Of a stretch of 64,000 bases of DNA, positions 17,854-26,012 are shown one piece after another. A program made the position numbers and the translations under genes. Source of the DNA: Verrucomicrobiota bacterium (GTDB lineage: Bacteria; Verrucomicrobiota; Verrucomicrobiia; Opitutales; Opitutaceae); NCBI GenBank assembly GCA_016222805.1, contig JACRQG010000046.1, forward strand, positions 62,001 through 126,000, read 5' to 3'. The notes beneath the pieces are model-generated. The model did not search any database. It was not told where the DNA came from and worked only from the letters and a program-made list of their open reading frames with translations. Every line of letters starts with the position of its first letter. Positions within the stretch are counted from its first letter, which is position 1.

Positions 17854-18129
17854 TCAAAGAATGGAAAAGCCACTGAACCGCGGCGCCCGCCGCTCGCTCG
17901 TCCGCTCCACCTTGCGGATGCACCCGTGCATGCGCTCCTCGACCGCCGCCACGAAGGCCGCCACTTCCGCAGCAGTCCCCTCCACTTCGAGGAGGACGCG
18001 GCCGTCGGCGAGATTCTTCACGTAACCCGCCACCTCGTATTCCTTCGCCACCTGCCGGGTGGTGAAGCGGAAGCCGACGCCCTGCACATGTCCGGTGAAG
18101 TGAACCGTCTCGTGGTGAGTTTCCGCCAT
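17854..18129 (-). CDS. Acylphosphatase
   Basis: 91 residues. The family loop HVQGVGFR carries the catalytic Arg (~21), and GYVKNLADG carries the catalytic Asn (~39). It hydrolyses acyl phosphates such as carbamoyl or acetyl phosphate. The start at 18129 ([13 protein letters not shown]) matches the usual length; a longer frame to 18195 adds a Cys/Arg-rich leader that looks spurious. First gene of the operon with the ABC transporter; the link is probably only genetic. Confidence 0.92.
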   Translation of the reverse strand: MAETHHETVHFTGHVQGVGFRFTTRQVAKEYEVAGYVKNLADGRVLLEVEGTAAEVAAFVAAVEERMHGCIRKVERTSERRAPRFSGFSIL

Positions 18130-18228
18130 GCCGCGGAGATCTAGGGCGGCCCGGCGGACGTTCAACCCGCAAACGCACCGGGAATAGATTTGCATTCGGG
18201 AAGTCCCGCATCCACTTCAACCCCACGG

Positions 18229-18903
18229 ATGAGCAACTTCGAGTCGGATGGTGAGTCGGAGAATCCTTGGGACGAGCGCGGCGAACTGGCGTGGAACGAG
18301 TTCGATTGGGAACGCTACCTGCGGACCCAGGAACAGTCGATCCTCCGCTACCTGAGCCTCTACGACGCCATCGGCGTCCGCCCCGATCGGATCGATCAAG
18401 TGGCCGAGAAGATGGGCTGGGACTGTTCCAGCCTGGAAGAGGACGGCCCGGCCGACGAATCCGCTCCGCCGGAGGGCCCCGGTGCGGCCGAGGAGATCTA
18501 TACGCTCCACAAGAACCCAATCTACATCGCGACCCGCGCCATTTCCCTCAGTGTCATCGAGTCCTGGCGGAAGCTGGCCGCGGAATCCGGGCGGCTGCCC
18601 GCGAACGTGGGTGTGGGCCTGCTGTCGGCGCTGCACCGGGCCGAGGGTGCCGCCCTCGAGGCGGTGTACGCCCTCGAGTTTGGGGATTACGCGATGGCCG
18701 TCAGTCTGTTCAAGCGCGCCCTCCTGCCGCTGAACGAGGCGCTGGCCCTCGCCCAGGATCCGAGCCTGGCGGCACACCGCCGCACGCAGGCGTGGCAGCG
18801 GGAATGCCTGCCCCGAATCTTCGACTTGCGCGAGATTTGGCTGCGGGTGATCGCCGAGTGCCGCTCCACGCTCACGCGCCCGATGGACGGCGAAGACGAG
18901 TGA
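18229..18903 (+). CDS. Hypothetical helical protein
   Basis: 224 residues from the ATG at 18229. The N-terminal ~80 residues are acidic (ESDGESENPWDERGELAWN, WERYLRTQEQSILRYLSLYD). Residues ~100-220 are helical, with NPIYIATRAISLSVIESWRKL and YAMAVSLFKRALLPLNEALAL, resembling a TPR-like or four-helix fold. No catalytic motif or TM seen. It is divergent from the acylphosphatase operon and sits 54 bp upstream of tRNA-Ser. Family not recognised. Confidence 0.65.
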   Translation: MSNFESDGESENPWDERGELAWNEFDWERYLRTQEQSILRYLSLYDAIGVRPDRIDQVAEKMGWDCSSLEEDGPADESAPPEGPGAAEEIYTLHKNPIYIATRAISLSVIESWRKLAAESGRLPANVGVGLLSALHRAEGAALEAVYALEFGDYAMAVSLFKRALLPLNEALALAQDPSLAAHRRTQAWQRECLPRIFDLREIWLRVIAECRSTLTRPMDGEDE

Positions 18904-18957
18904 GCGAAATCCGCCTTGCACTTTCCCCCGCCGCGGTTTCGCTCGGCGGGCTGAACC

Positions 18958-19051
18958 GGAGAGATGCCTGAGTGGCCGAAAGGGGCGGTTTGCTAAACCG
19001 TTGTAGGGGTTTAAATCCCTACCGAGGGTTCGAATCCCTCTCTCTCCGCCA
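18958..19051 (+). tRNA. tRNA-Ser(GCT)
   Basis: The acceptor arms GGAGAGA (18958-18964) and TCTCTCC (19041-19047) pair fully. The anticodon loop is TTGCTAA with anticodon GCT, there is a long class II variable arm (TAGGGGTTTAAATCCCTA), the T-loop is TTCGAAT, and CCA is encoded. Compositional character changes immediately after its 3' end, where the recombinase-bearing element begins. Confidence 0.95.
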
Positions 19052-19079
19052 GTTTACTCTTGGTCCGAACCAAAATTCG

Positions 19080-19224
19080 GATCGTTAAAATCGCGCAAGT
19101 AACAGCGCCGCCGCTACCAACGAAAGTGCGATTTTTTCGTTGGGGAAATAAGTTCTGGTTTTGCCCCACCGCGAAGCCGGTCTCGTCGCGAGAATCGCGC
19201 CCGGATCCGGATGATCGTTAAAAT
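19080..19224 (+). repeat. 12-bp direct repeat and hairpin between tRNA-Ser and the recombinase
   Basis: GATCGTTAAAAT occurs at 19080-19091 and again at 19213-19224 in the AT-richer gap before the recombinase. Between them is a perfect 9-bp inverted repeat (CCAACGAAA at 19117-19125 with TTTCGTTGG at 19135-19143). These could be recombinase-binding or attachment-site elements; no second copy was spotted at a possible right end. Confidence 0.5.
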
Positions 19225-19335
19225 TCTGCGCGTGAATTTTCCGCGGAATCTGCGATACTCCTCGTCAGTCAGATTCCTCCGTGGGTAGAGGCCAATTGCA
19301 GGACTCCCCCGGTCACCATCAACCGAGGTTTATTC

Positions 19336-21435
19336 ATGCCTACGATCCCATTGGATTCTTCGCGGAGCCGTGCCTGCACGGTGCCCGTTGCCATCTACAC
19401 CCGCGTCTCCACCGCCAACCAAGTTGGAGGTCGCTTCGACTCCTGCGAGAGCCAGTCCGCCGTCTGTCGCGATTTCATCGCGAAACACGCCAACGACGGC
19501 TGGTTCGAAGTCGCCTGCTTCTCTGACCCCGCGTACTCCGGCAGCTCGATGAACCGCCCGGGCATCCGGGCGCTGATGCGCCAGATCGAGGCCGGCGAGG
19601 TCAAGGTCGTGCTCATCTTCAAACTCGAACGCGTGCTCCGCAGCACCGACGAATGGGGACCTTTCCGGGCATTTCTGCAAAAGCACGGCTGCCGCCTCGT
19701 GAGTCCGACCGAGGATCTCTCTGACGAAACTCCCTCGGGACGTCTGAAAAACAACCTGCTGATGAGCGTCGCGGAATACGAACGGCTCAACACCGCGGAA
19801 AAAATCCGCATCAAGCTGAACGAACAGGCCAAGCGCGGATTCTGGACCGGCGGCCAGGTGCCCTTTGGCTACGTTTACGATGAGGAAATGCAGGGTCTGA
19901 GCCCCCACCCGACGGAAGCAGCGACCTTGCGCCGCGTCTTTGAGCTGGCTGCGAAACTCACCTCGCTGACGGACATCGCAAACACGCTCAACAACGAGGG
20001 ACTCCGTACCCGCGAACGCATCTTCAAGAAGCGCGACGGTTCTCGCGAGAACATCGGCGGCAAGCGTTTTCGTTCCGACATCATCCGCCGCCTGATTTTG
20101 CGACCGCTGTACGCCGGCCGCGTGCGGATGAACGGCAAGGAATTCACCGGGCGCCATGCCGCCCTCGTCGACAATACGCTCTGGGAACGCGCCAATGCAG
20201 CGATCCGTCGCTCCAGTCCCGCGCCCCGCCGGTTTCGGGATCGCGACAAACACTTCCATCTCCTAAAAGGAGTCGCCTTTTGTGGTTGCTGCGGCCGGGC
20301 GATGATCCCCAATGCCTCCGGCAAACTCGATCCGGGCGGCAAACCGTACCGCTACTATACTTGCGGCTACGCGCACAAGGAGCGCACTGATGCCAACTGC
20401 CCGATCCGCCACGTGGCGGCCTCGGCGTTGGAAACCGCCGTGGTCGGTTTTCTGGGCGCCTGCAGCCAGCATCCTGATATTGTCGCCGCCACCGTTGCAG
20501 AGGCACGCGAACGCCGTCAGACCGATCGCACTCCGTTGCGAGCCCGGCTGACCGAACTCGACCAGCGCCTCGAAGCCATCGAAGCCCAGGTGCGCAATTG
20601 CGCGAAGGCCATCGCACAGGGGCGGATTTCCTCGCTCACCGACGCGTTGCGCGAGGAGGCCGATGCACTCCACGCGGAGAAGCAGCCGCTGATGGTCGAG
20701 CGCGAACGGATTCGCGCCGAACTTTCACTCTGCGATCAAGGTGACCTGGATGCGGTACGGGTGCGCGATTCGCTCGTGAAACTCGGCGACATGCTCGCCA
20801 CATTAGCCCCGTCGGAACAGCGGGAGCTGATCATGCTCTTCCTGCACCGGGTTGAAGTCCGCCCGGCGAAGGCGCAGGCCGGCCTGCCGCCGGGCTCGCG
20901 TCTGCTCGAACTCCGGCTCAAACTGCGCGTCGAGCGTCTGGTCGAGGGGATGGCGGAAAAGCTCGTCATCGAGGAGTACACCGGCCCGGCGGCAGCGTCT
21001 CGGGCACTGACGATGAACCTGAAGGTGGCGCTGGCGCCCATCTGCACGTCGGCGAAACCGGTGACCCTGCTAGCGCCGTTCCGCTGCGACCTGGGCGCGA
21101 CGCGGCGCCAGCCGGCGGCGAAGCCGTCGCAGGAGCTGATATTGCACCCAATCCACCGCGCCCGAGCCTGGCGGCGCCGGCTGGATTCCGAGCGCGGCCT
21201 CAATCGCGTGACACTCGCCAAGGAGGAAGGCATCGCCCCGGGCTCCGTCACGCACTATCTCAAGCTGCTTCAGCTCGATGAACTGATCCAAACGAAGCTG
21301 CTGGAGTTGACCACTGCCGCGGAGGTCCGCCGTTACAGCCTCAACCGCATGAAGGTTCTCGCGGACTTGCCGGGCGACGAGCAGTTGCGCCGCTTCAAAG
21401 CCTTTAGCGCTGAGGCGTCAGTGATAGTCTCTTGA
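19336..21435 (+). CDS. Large serine recombinase (site-specific integrase)
   Basis: 699 residues. The N-terminal resolvase domain has the catalytic Ser25 in YTRVSTANQ and the Arg-containing FKLERVLRS. The Recombinase domain follows (RGFWTGGQVPFGY, ILRPLYAGRVRMNGKEF), then a zinc ribbon (~314-355, CGCCGRAMIPN and YYTCGYAHKERTDANCP) and a coiled coil. This is the layout of large serine recombinases that integrate and excise elements. The last ~90 residues contain an extra helix-turn-helix-like segment (VTLAKEEGIAPGSVTHYLKL) resembling a ParB-type HTH. The ATG at 19336 has GAGG about 8 bp upstream. Confidence 0.92.
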   Translation: MPTIPLDSSRSRACTVPVAIYTRVSTANQVGGRFDSCESQSAVCRDFIAKHANDGWFEVACFSDPAYSGSSMNRPGIRALMRQIEAGEVKVVLIFKLERVLRSTDEWGPFRAFLQKHGCRLVSPTEDLSDETPSGRLKNNLLMSVAEYERLNTAEKIRIKLNEQAKRGFWTGGQVPFGYVYDEEMQGLSPHPTEAATLRRVFELAAKLTSLTDIANTLNNEGLRTRERIFKKRDGSRENIGGKRFRSDIIRRLILRPLYAGRVRMNGKEFTGRHAALVDNTLWERANAAIRRSSPAPRRFRDRDKHFHLLKGVAFCGCCGRAMIPNASGKLDPGGKPYRYYTCGYAHKERTDANCPIRHVAASALETAVVGFLGACSQHPDIVAATVAEARERRQTDRTPLRARLTELDQRLEAIEAQVRNCAKAIAQGRISSLTDALREEADALHAEKQPLMVERERIRAELSLCDQGDLDAVRVRDSLVKLGDMLATLAPSEQRELIMLFLHRVEVRPAKAQAGLPPGSRLLELRLKLRVERLVEGMAEKLVIEEYTGPAAASRALTMNLKVALAPICTSAKPVTLLAPFRCDLGATRRQPAAKPSQELILHPIHRARAWRRRLDSERGLNRVTLAKEEGIAPGSVTHYLKLLQLDELIQTKLLELTTAAEVRRYSLNRMKVLADLPGDEQLRRFKAFSAEASVIVS

Positions 21436-21525
21436 GGAAATCTCGCGAACACTGCCTATCCCTCGTGTTCGCTGTTTGCGCTACGCGCCACTTGTAAACC
21501 CGGTCCGCAGCGATAAGCTTCCCGC

Positions 21526-21876
21526 ATGCTTGAATTGCAGCCGACAGACAACTTGGCAGACTCGGCTACTCCCGAAGCGATGCTCCGGAGCCACTGCGAC
21601 TTGTTGCTGGAAATGGCGCGCAAGTACATTTGGTGGATGCCGCCGGAAGAGGCGATCGCGTATCCGACGAGAATCGTCGCGCAGGTGATGAACACCGGGA
21701 TCTTCAGAGACTCTGCCAGGGTGGCCGAATCGCTGGGTGACGATTGCCTGCGAATGGTGCTGAAGACGGCAGAGGCGGGCCAGTTCAATGAGCGGTCATG
21801 GCACTACTGGCACTATCGCTTGGGGTTGGCCGCACCCGATCGGGTTCCACCGATGCCGGTTCGGCGATTTGAGTGA
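21526..21876 (+). CDS. Putative antitoxin-like partner of AbiEii-type toxin
   Basis: 116 residues, acidic N-terminus, then WWMPPEEAIAYPTRIVAQVM and a C-terminal segment AGQFNERSWHYWHYRLGL. This kind of small protein is often encoded directly before AbiEii-family nucleotidyltransferases. Its stop overlaps the start of the next gene (TGATG), so the two are translationally coupled. The antitoxin role is inferred from gene order and size. Confidence 0.7.
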   Translation: MLELQPTDNLADSATPEAMLRSHCDLLLEMARKYIWWMPPEEAIAYPTRIVAQVMNTGIFRDSARVAESLGDDCLRMVLKTAEAGQFNERSWHYWHYRLGLAAPDRVPPMPVRRFE

Positions 21877-22613
21877 TGGAATCGTTTACCCCTCGCCTGG
21901 ACATCCTGCCCTCCGGGCAGCGGCAGCTGCTGCCGGAGCTGCGGCCGGTGCAAGAGCATGGCTATGTGCTCTACGGCGGGACTGCAATCGCGCTACGGTT
22001 GGGCCACCGTCAATCGGTGGATTTCGATTTCTTCACCTCGCGCCCGGTAGATCGTGAGGCCCTGTGGCGATCGTTGCCGTTCCTCCGGAAGTCCGAGGTG
22101 CGGCAGGATGCGCGCAACACGTTTGAGGTCGTTACGCACACGGGAGTGAAAGTCTCGTTCTTTGGCGGCTTGGACTTCGGACGAGTGGGCGAACCACAGC
22201 AGACGACCGATGGGTCGCTACAGGTGGCGTCGCTGGCCGATCTTATGGCCACGAAACTGAAGGTCATCCTGCAACGGTCGGAGGCCAAGGACTACCAGGA
22301 CATCGCTGCGATGGTGCGTGTCGGAGCGCGCGTGGATGCAGGTCTCGCCGCGGCGGAAGAGATGTACAAGCCCACCTTCTCGCCTGCGGAGTCCCTGAAG
22401 GCGCTGGTCTATTTTCAAGGCGGAGACATGCGCCGGCTTACCGCCGCCGATCGCCAGGTGCTCGTTGCAGCGGCCGGGACCGTCAAAGCTCTGCCTCGGG
22501 TCGAAGTCGAGCCGGACCTGTCCGCCCCCGCCAATCGTATTCGTTCTGAAGTCTTTCAGACACCCGCAGTGCGAATCAATCCGCCCAGGCGAGGTCCGCG
22601 TCTCGGCATGTAG
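21876..22613 (+). CDS. AbiEii/AbiGii-family nucleotidyltransferase (toxin)
   Basis: 245 residues from the ATG at 21876; a GTG at 21873 is the alternative. The nucleotidyltransferase core is YGGTAIALRLGHRQSVDFDFF, with the GG and D-x-D residues of the polymerase-beta-like fold, followed by LADLMATKLKVILQRSEAKDYQD, which is typical of the AbiEii family. Family members NTP-modify tRNA or other targets and act as toxins in type IV-like toxin-antitoxin or abortive infection systems. It lies inside the putative mobile element, where it may stabilise the element. Confidence 0.82.
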   Translation: MESFTPRLDILPSGQRQLLPELRPVQEHGYVLYGGTAIALRLGHRQSVDFDFFTSRPVDREALWRSLPFLRKSEVRQDARNTFEVVTHTGVKVSFFGGLDFGRVGEPQQTTDGSLQVASLADLMATKLKVILQRSEAKDYQDIAAMVRVGARVDAGLAAAEEMYKPTFSPAESLKALVYFQGGDMRRLTAADRQVLVAAAGTVKALPRVEVEPDLSAPANRIRSEVFQTPAVRINPPRRGPRLGM

Positions 22614-22690
22614 GTCCTTCCTTGACCTGGTCACAGCGCACCTGAAGTGACCAATCATCTTCGGGAGTTGGCCGACTTTGAATTCTGCGA

Positions 22691-23110
22691 TCAATTGCCG
22701 CTGAAATCGTTCCGCACCCGGTACCGCACCGCGCGGGTCTTGCCCTCGGCCTCGCACACGCCGGTTGCGCGCAGCCGCGTCAGGCGCCGAGTGACGACTC
22801 TTTGCGGAAACCCCAGCGTGCGACCGATGATCGACGGGCTCGTCGGGCCGGCGCACTGCAGGAAACTCACGATCTGGCGCTCCGTATCGTCGCGAAGCAG
22901 CTCCAGCGGATTCACCGGGGCGGCGGTTGAATCGGCTCGTTGCCGCGACGCTGAACGGGCCGAGTCCAGTTGCCGTCTTCGCAGCAGCGCCTTCGCGAGC
23001 AGTGCGCCAACCCTGCGGATCACCTCCGCCTCGCTGAGTTGGTCAAAGCGCCGCGCATCGTACGGCGAATCGGATGCGCCAACCAATGTTCGACTGTCGG
23101 TGGCCGTCAT
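22691..23110 (-). CDS. Winged-helix transcriptional regulator (MarR/ArsR-like)
   Basis: 139 residues from the ATG at 23110. The C-terminal ~75 residues form a winged helix: NPLELLRDDTERQIVSFLQ, then PTSPSIIGRTLGFPQRVVTRRL as the helix-turn-helix and AVRYRVRNDF as the wing. The N-terminal half is charged and unassigned. Its start overlaps the stop of the upstream gene (ATGA). It probably regulates element genes; the target is unknown. Confidence 0.68.
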   Translation of the reverse strand: MTATDSRTLVGASDSPYDARRFDQLSEAEVIRRVGALLAKALLRRRQLDSARSASRQRADSTAAPVNPLELLRDDTERQIVSFLQCAGPTSPSIIGRTLGFPQRVVTRRLTRLRATGVCEAEGKTRAVRYRVRNDFSGN

Positions 23111-23526
23111 CTCAGCTCCCGTTCCGTGGTCCACCGACAACAGTCGGCATCTCCCGCCCGGTACCAATCAGCCGAAAGTCGTGTGGGTACGTCTCGTTTC
23201 GTGCCGATTCGAGTGCCATTGACGGTGAGCAGCCGTGTCTTCTTCGAGGCGCTCATCCCGAGATTCTTCATCCGGTCAGCCAACACCTCGGCACCTCGCC
23301 CTTGGCGATAGAGTTCTTCGTCCTCGCGACGAAACTGCGCCTTCAGAGCGGAAGCCTCCCGGGCGGCGTCGGTCGTATCGAGCCGCGAGAGCCTGGTCCT
23401 GAGGTGGCGCAGTTTCACGTCCGCCACCGTATTCCCCCCTGGCGGACGGGTCAACTTCGGTCGGTCTCGACGGCAGAGTTGTCCTCCTGATTCCTGGATC
23501 CATTCCAACCACCGCTCTCGGAGCAT
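23107..23526 (-). CDS. Hypothetical protein coupled to the winged-helix gene
   Basis: 139 residues. The middle is strongly charged and helical (LRHLRTRLSRLDTTDAAREA, LKAQFRREDEELYRQGRGAE), and the C-terminus has KNLGMSASKKTRLLTVNG and DADCCRW. No known motif. ATG at 23526; its stop overlaps the regulator start, so the two form a small operon. It may be an interaction partner of the regulator. Confidence 0.5.
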   Translation of the reverse strand: MLRERWLEWIQESGGQLCRRDRPKLTRPPGGNTVADVKLRHLRTRLSRLDTTDAAREASALKAQFRREDEELYRQGRGAEVLADRMKNLGMSASKKTRLLTVNGTRIGTKRDVPTRLSADWYRAGDADCCRWTTERELR

Positions 23527-24069
23527 CTGCGGTCGAGTTGGCTATGTGGTCTCCGAACCGGGCAGAACGTGGGACCATGAGCGAATGTGGTGGATGCATG
23601 GACTGCAGGATGCAGGATTGCCCCAAGACTGAAAGGCCCGGCAGCGAACATCGGACACCATCAATGTTCGCATTCCAGCGTGCCTCGAGTCCTGGTTTCG
23701 GCCAGGTCCATCTCGGCCCGAAACAGCCGCCCTTCCGAACGCGCCGGTCAAGCTGGACCGCAGCGCAGCGAGGAGGAGCTTGACCGGCGCTTTATCATCG
23801 AGCGGCTGGCCGAGATTCCGTGCCCTCCGCGAATAGCGCCCTGGCGCGCGTCGCACCGCCGCCGGACGAGCCGCGAAGGGTCGGGCCGGACGCGAAGGCC
23901 GCCGGAGGCCGGCCGAAGCGAGCGCAGCGGTCCGCGCCTGACCTTTTGCGGCCGTTCCGGCTCCACCCCGGCCCGGAACACGCTTCCGTCGGACGCAGCC
24001 TGCGGAGTCCGGCGGAAGGGTGTTCTTTTGCCGATCCAGGAAGTCCGTCCTTTCGGCGTATCGTCGCTT
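23527..24069. other. 543-bp gap with GC-rich palindromes and no convincing gene
   Basis: A perfect 14-bp inverted repeat (GCGCCGGTCAAGCT at 23741-23754, complement at 23777-23790, 22-nt loop) and an 11-bp imperfect one at about 23985-24020 (CTTCCGTCGGA with TCCGGCGGAAG) lie in this stretch. Frames across it are Arg/Pro/Ser-rich and look non-coding. It may hold a REP-type repeat cluster or regulatory RNA; nothing more can be said. Confidence 0.5.
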
Positions 24070-25011
24070 GTGGTACAATTGCGACCGTTGCATCCCGTCC
24101 TGCCCAACTGCTTCACCTCCTGGTCCCAGGTCCTGACCGACTGGCACGTGTGCGGAGCATTGGCGAAATCTGGGCTGCCGCCCTCGCTGGCGTCGCACCC
24201 GGAACTCGCCGCACCGTTCGTGGCGGAGATCGGTCGTGCCATTTGCGTCCAACAGATCGATCGCCAGAGCATCCAGACCGCCTTGGTGCGCGAACGTGTT
24301 GTTGAACCGACTTACAACGCCGCCGGTGGGCCGGACTACGTCGCCGTGTGCCACGCGATGGAGCAATCTCAGAACCGGTACGTTTCTTTCTGGCCGACAA
24401 ACATTAGCTCACCGGACGCCATCGTCTCTCGGACGGAAATGGAGCGGCTCCAGACCGAGTACTTCGCGATCCGCCACCGCCACGCCCCGCAAGTAGCGGA
24501 GGCTCAGAACGCTGCGCTGCAGCACTATTGGTCCAATAAGTCCGGGAGAGGACTGGGCGACGACTTCTTTGCCGACAGTGGGACGGATTCGATTCCGGCC
24601 CTGATGAGCCGCGGCGATCCGTCCTGGTGGTGGCGCAAGTTCTTCTTTCGCCTTCAGCGCCGGTGTCAGCGCTTCCATGCCGCCGACGGGGTCTTCCTGG
24701 ACCATCTTCCCGCGATCCGGGCGCGGATCAGCGCCAAGAAACTGTCGGCGGAAGTCGCCGAGTGGTCGCGGAGCATGTCGAACCGATGGGGCTGGGACGG
24801 TCCCGGTCATTACCGGATGCTCGCCGATCGCACGGCCGCGAAAGCGCGCACGCTCCGCGAATGGTACGAGACGTGTGCGCCGGGGTATCTCACCGACGAA
24901 GACGTTCGAGGCTCACTTGATTCGCGGTTGGTCGCTCTGCTCAAGTCCCGCGACCCGTGGAATCGGGTCATTCCCGGCCGGATGATCGAAAGCGAACATT
25001 GGCGCAAGTGA
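24070..25011 (+). CDS. Hypothetical protein of the mobile element, start uncertain
   Basis: About 313 residues if started at the GTG at 24070; the frame is open to 23587, but the upstream part is low in coding character. It contains HPVLPNCFTSWSQVLTDWHV, a Trp/Arg-rich centre (SWWWRKFFFRLQRRCQRFHA), LSAEVAEWSRSMSNRWGWDG and AKARTLREWYETCAPGYLTD. Soluble, with several conserved-looking aromatic clusters. No family recognised. It is isolated between two minus-strand operons. Confidence 0.5.
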   Translation: MVQLRPLHPVLPNCFTSWSQVLTDWHVCGALAKSGLPPSLASHPELAAPFVAEIGRAICVQQIDRQSIQTALVRERVVEPTYNAAGGPDYVAVCHAMEQSQNRYVSFWPTNISSPDAIVSRTEMERLQTEYFAIRHRHAPQVAEAQNAALQHYWSNKSGRGLGDDFFADSGTDSIPALMSRGDPSWWWRKFFFRLQRRCQRFHAADGVFLDHLPAIRARISAKKLSAEVAEWSRSMSNRWGWDGPGHYRMLADRTAAKARTLREWYETCAPGYLTDEDVRGSLDSRLVALLKSRDPWNRVIPGRMIESEHWRK

Positions 25012-25079
25012 ATGTGCGCTGCGGGGGCTCCGCCAACTCGGCCTTTTGTGGCAGGTTGGCGGCATGGACTCGCCTTCAT

Positions 25080-25679
25080 TCAATAATTATCCCGCGCGAT
25101 CTTCGGCCCGCGCCGCCCGGGTTGCGTCCCGGCGGCACCCGGAGTTGGTGTCGGTACGCTCCAAGTGACGGGACGTGCCGCCATCGTCGGGCTGACCGGG
25201 CTGACTTTCACGCTCGGCGCCGCTGCGCGCTTCTTCCGCGGCCGGCGTCGCATCGGCAGCTTTTCCTTCAGGAACCAGACGCGCAGCGTCTCCTCGGAAA
25301 TCGCGACATCGAGCTTGGCCAGCGACTGCGCGATCAATCGGATCGATGCGCCCGCGCGGCGTTCGGTGAGCAACACGTCGCGGTACGGTTCCAAGGCGGT
25401 GAAACGCTGGGACCGCGGTCGTCGTCCTTCCGCGACCAACTGCGCCAACCGCCGGGCATTCTCGGAGGGCGTCGCAGTGTTGTCAGCGGCACGCGCCGGG
25501 AAACCGGCGGCACTCGTCGGGGAGTCGGCGGGCGTCTCGCCGTCGACGGCCCGCGGTTCAGCGGGCACCGGCGGCGTCTTGGCGGGCACGGCCGTGGGGC
25601 CGGCGGGTGGCGGCACAGTTGAATCCAGGGCGAGAGTGTGTTGTTCAGCGGCGGATGCCGGGGCGTCGGTCGTGTTCAT
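25080..25679 (-). CDS. Putative relaxosome accessory / DNA-binding protein
   Basis: 199 residues from the ATG at 25679. The N-terminal ~75 residues are Ala/Pro-rich and probably disordered. A compact domain follows (~80-145): RFTALEPYRDVLLTERRAG, SIRLIAQSLAKLDVAISEET and LRVWFLKEKLP, which resembles a helix-turn-helix. The C-terminus is Pro/Lys-rich (MRRRPRKKR). It is divergent from the MobF relaxase, the position held by TrwA/TraK-type accessory proteins in conjugative systems, so a role at oriT or as repressor is inferred. Confidence 0.55.
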   Translation of the reverse strand: MNTTDAPASAAEQHTLALDSTVPPPAGPTAVPAKTPPVPAEPRAVDGETPADSPTSAAGFPARAADNTATPSENARRLAQLVAEGRRPRSQRFTALEPYRDVLLTERRAGASIRLIAQSLAKLDVAISEETLRVWFLKEKLPMRRRPRKKRAAAPSVKVSPVSPTMAARPVTWSVPTPTPGAAGTQPGRRGPKIARDNY

Positions 25680-26012
25680 GCCGGTAAAATACCGGGCATC
25701 GCGCGGTCGCGCAATGGGCACACCCCGGTCTGGATCTAAGCCAAAAGGCTTAGACGTTGGTGTCTTGCCCCTTGGTTTTTTTTGGATTCGCCGGGATGGT
25801 TGCAGCGATTCCGGGTTTCCCCTGACGTGGCGTACTCGCGTTGAGATCTCCAATGGTGGACGGTCCGTGGTGGGTCGTCGGCTGAATGCTTGGTTGCGGT
25901 CGGCACTCTGTGCTCTGCTGGGGCTTGATCTGGGTAGGGGGTATCGGGCGGTAGAGTTTGGTTACAGTGTGTCGTTAGCGCGAGTTTGTCTGGGATTGGT
26001 GGGAGGTGGGTC
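25680..26012. promoter_or_regulatory. Candidate oriT and divergent promoter region
   Basis: 333 bp between the divergent accessory and relaxase genes. It contains a 6-bp inverted repeat (CCGGTA at 25681-25686 with TACCGG at 25690-25695), an 8-bp one (TCTAAGCC at 25735-25742 with GGCTTAGA at 25747-25754, AAAA loop), a T8 run just after it, and then about 220 nt with marked G/T bias on the plus strand up to the GGGAGG ribosome site of the relaxase. MobF origins of transfer usually lie beside the relaxase gene. The nic site is not identified. Confidence 0.5.

Noticed and set aside
23741-24020. CRISPR array or integron attC sites
   Set aside because: Inverted repeats only, no regular direct repeats with spacers, and no Cas or integron integrase gene.
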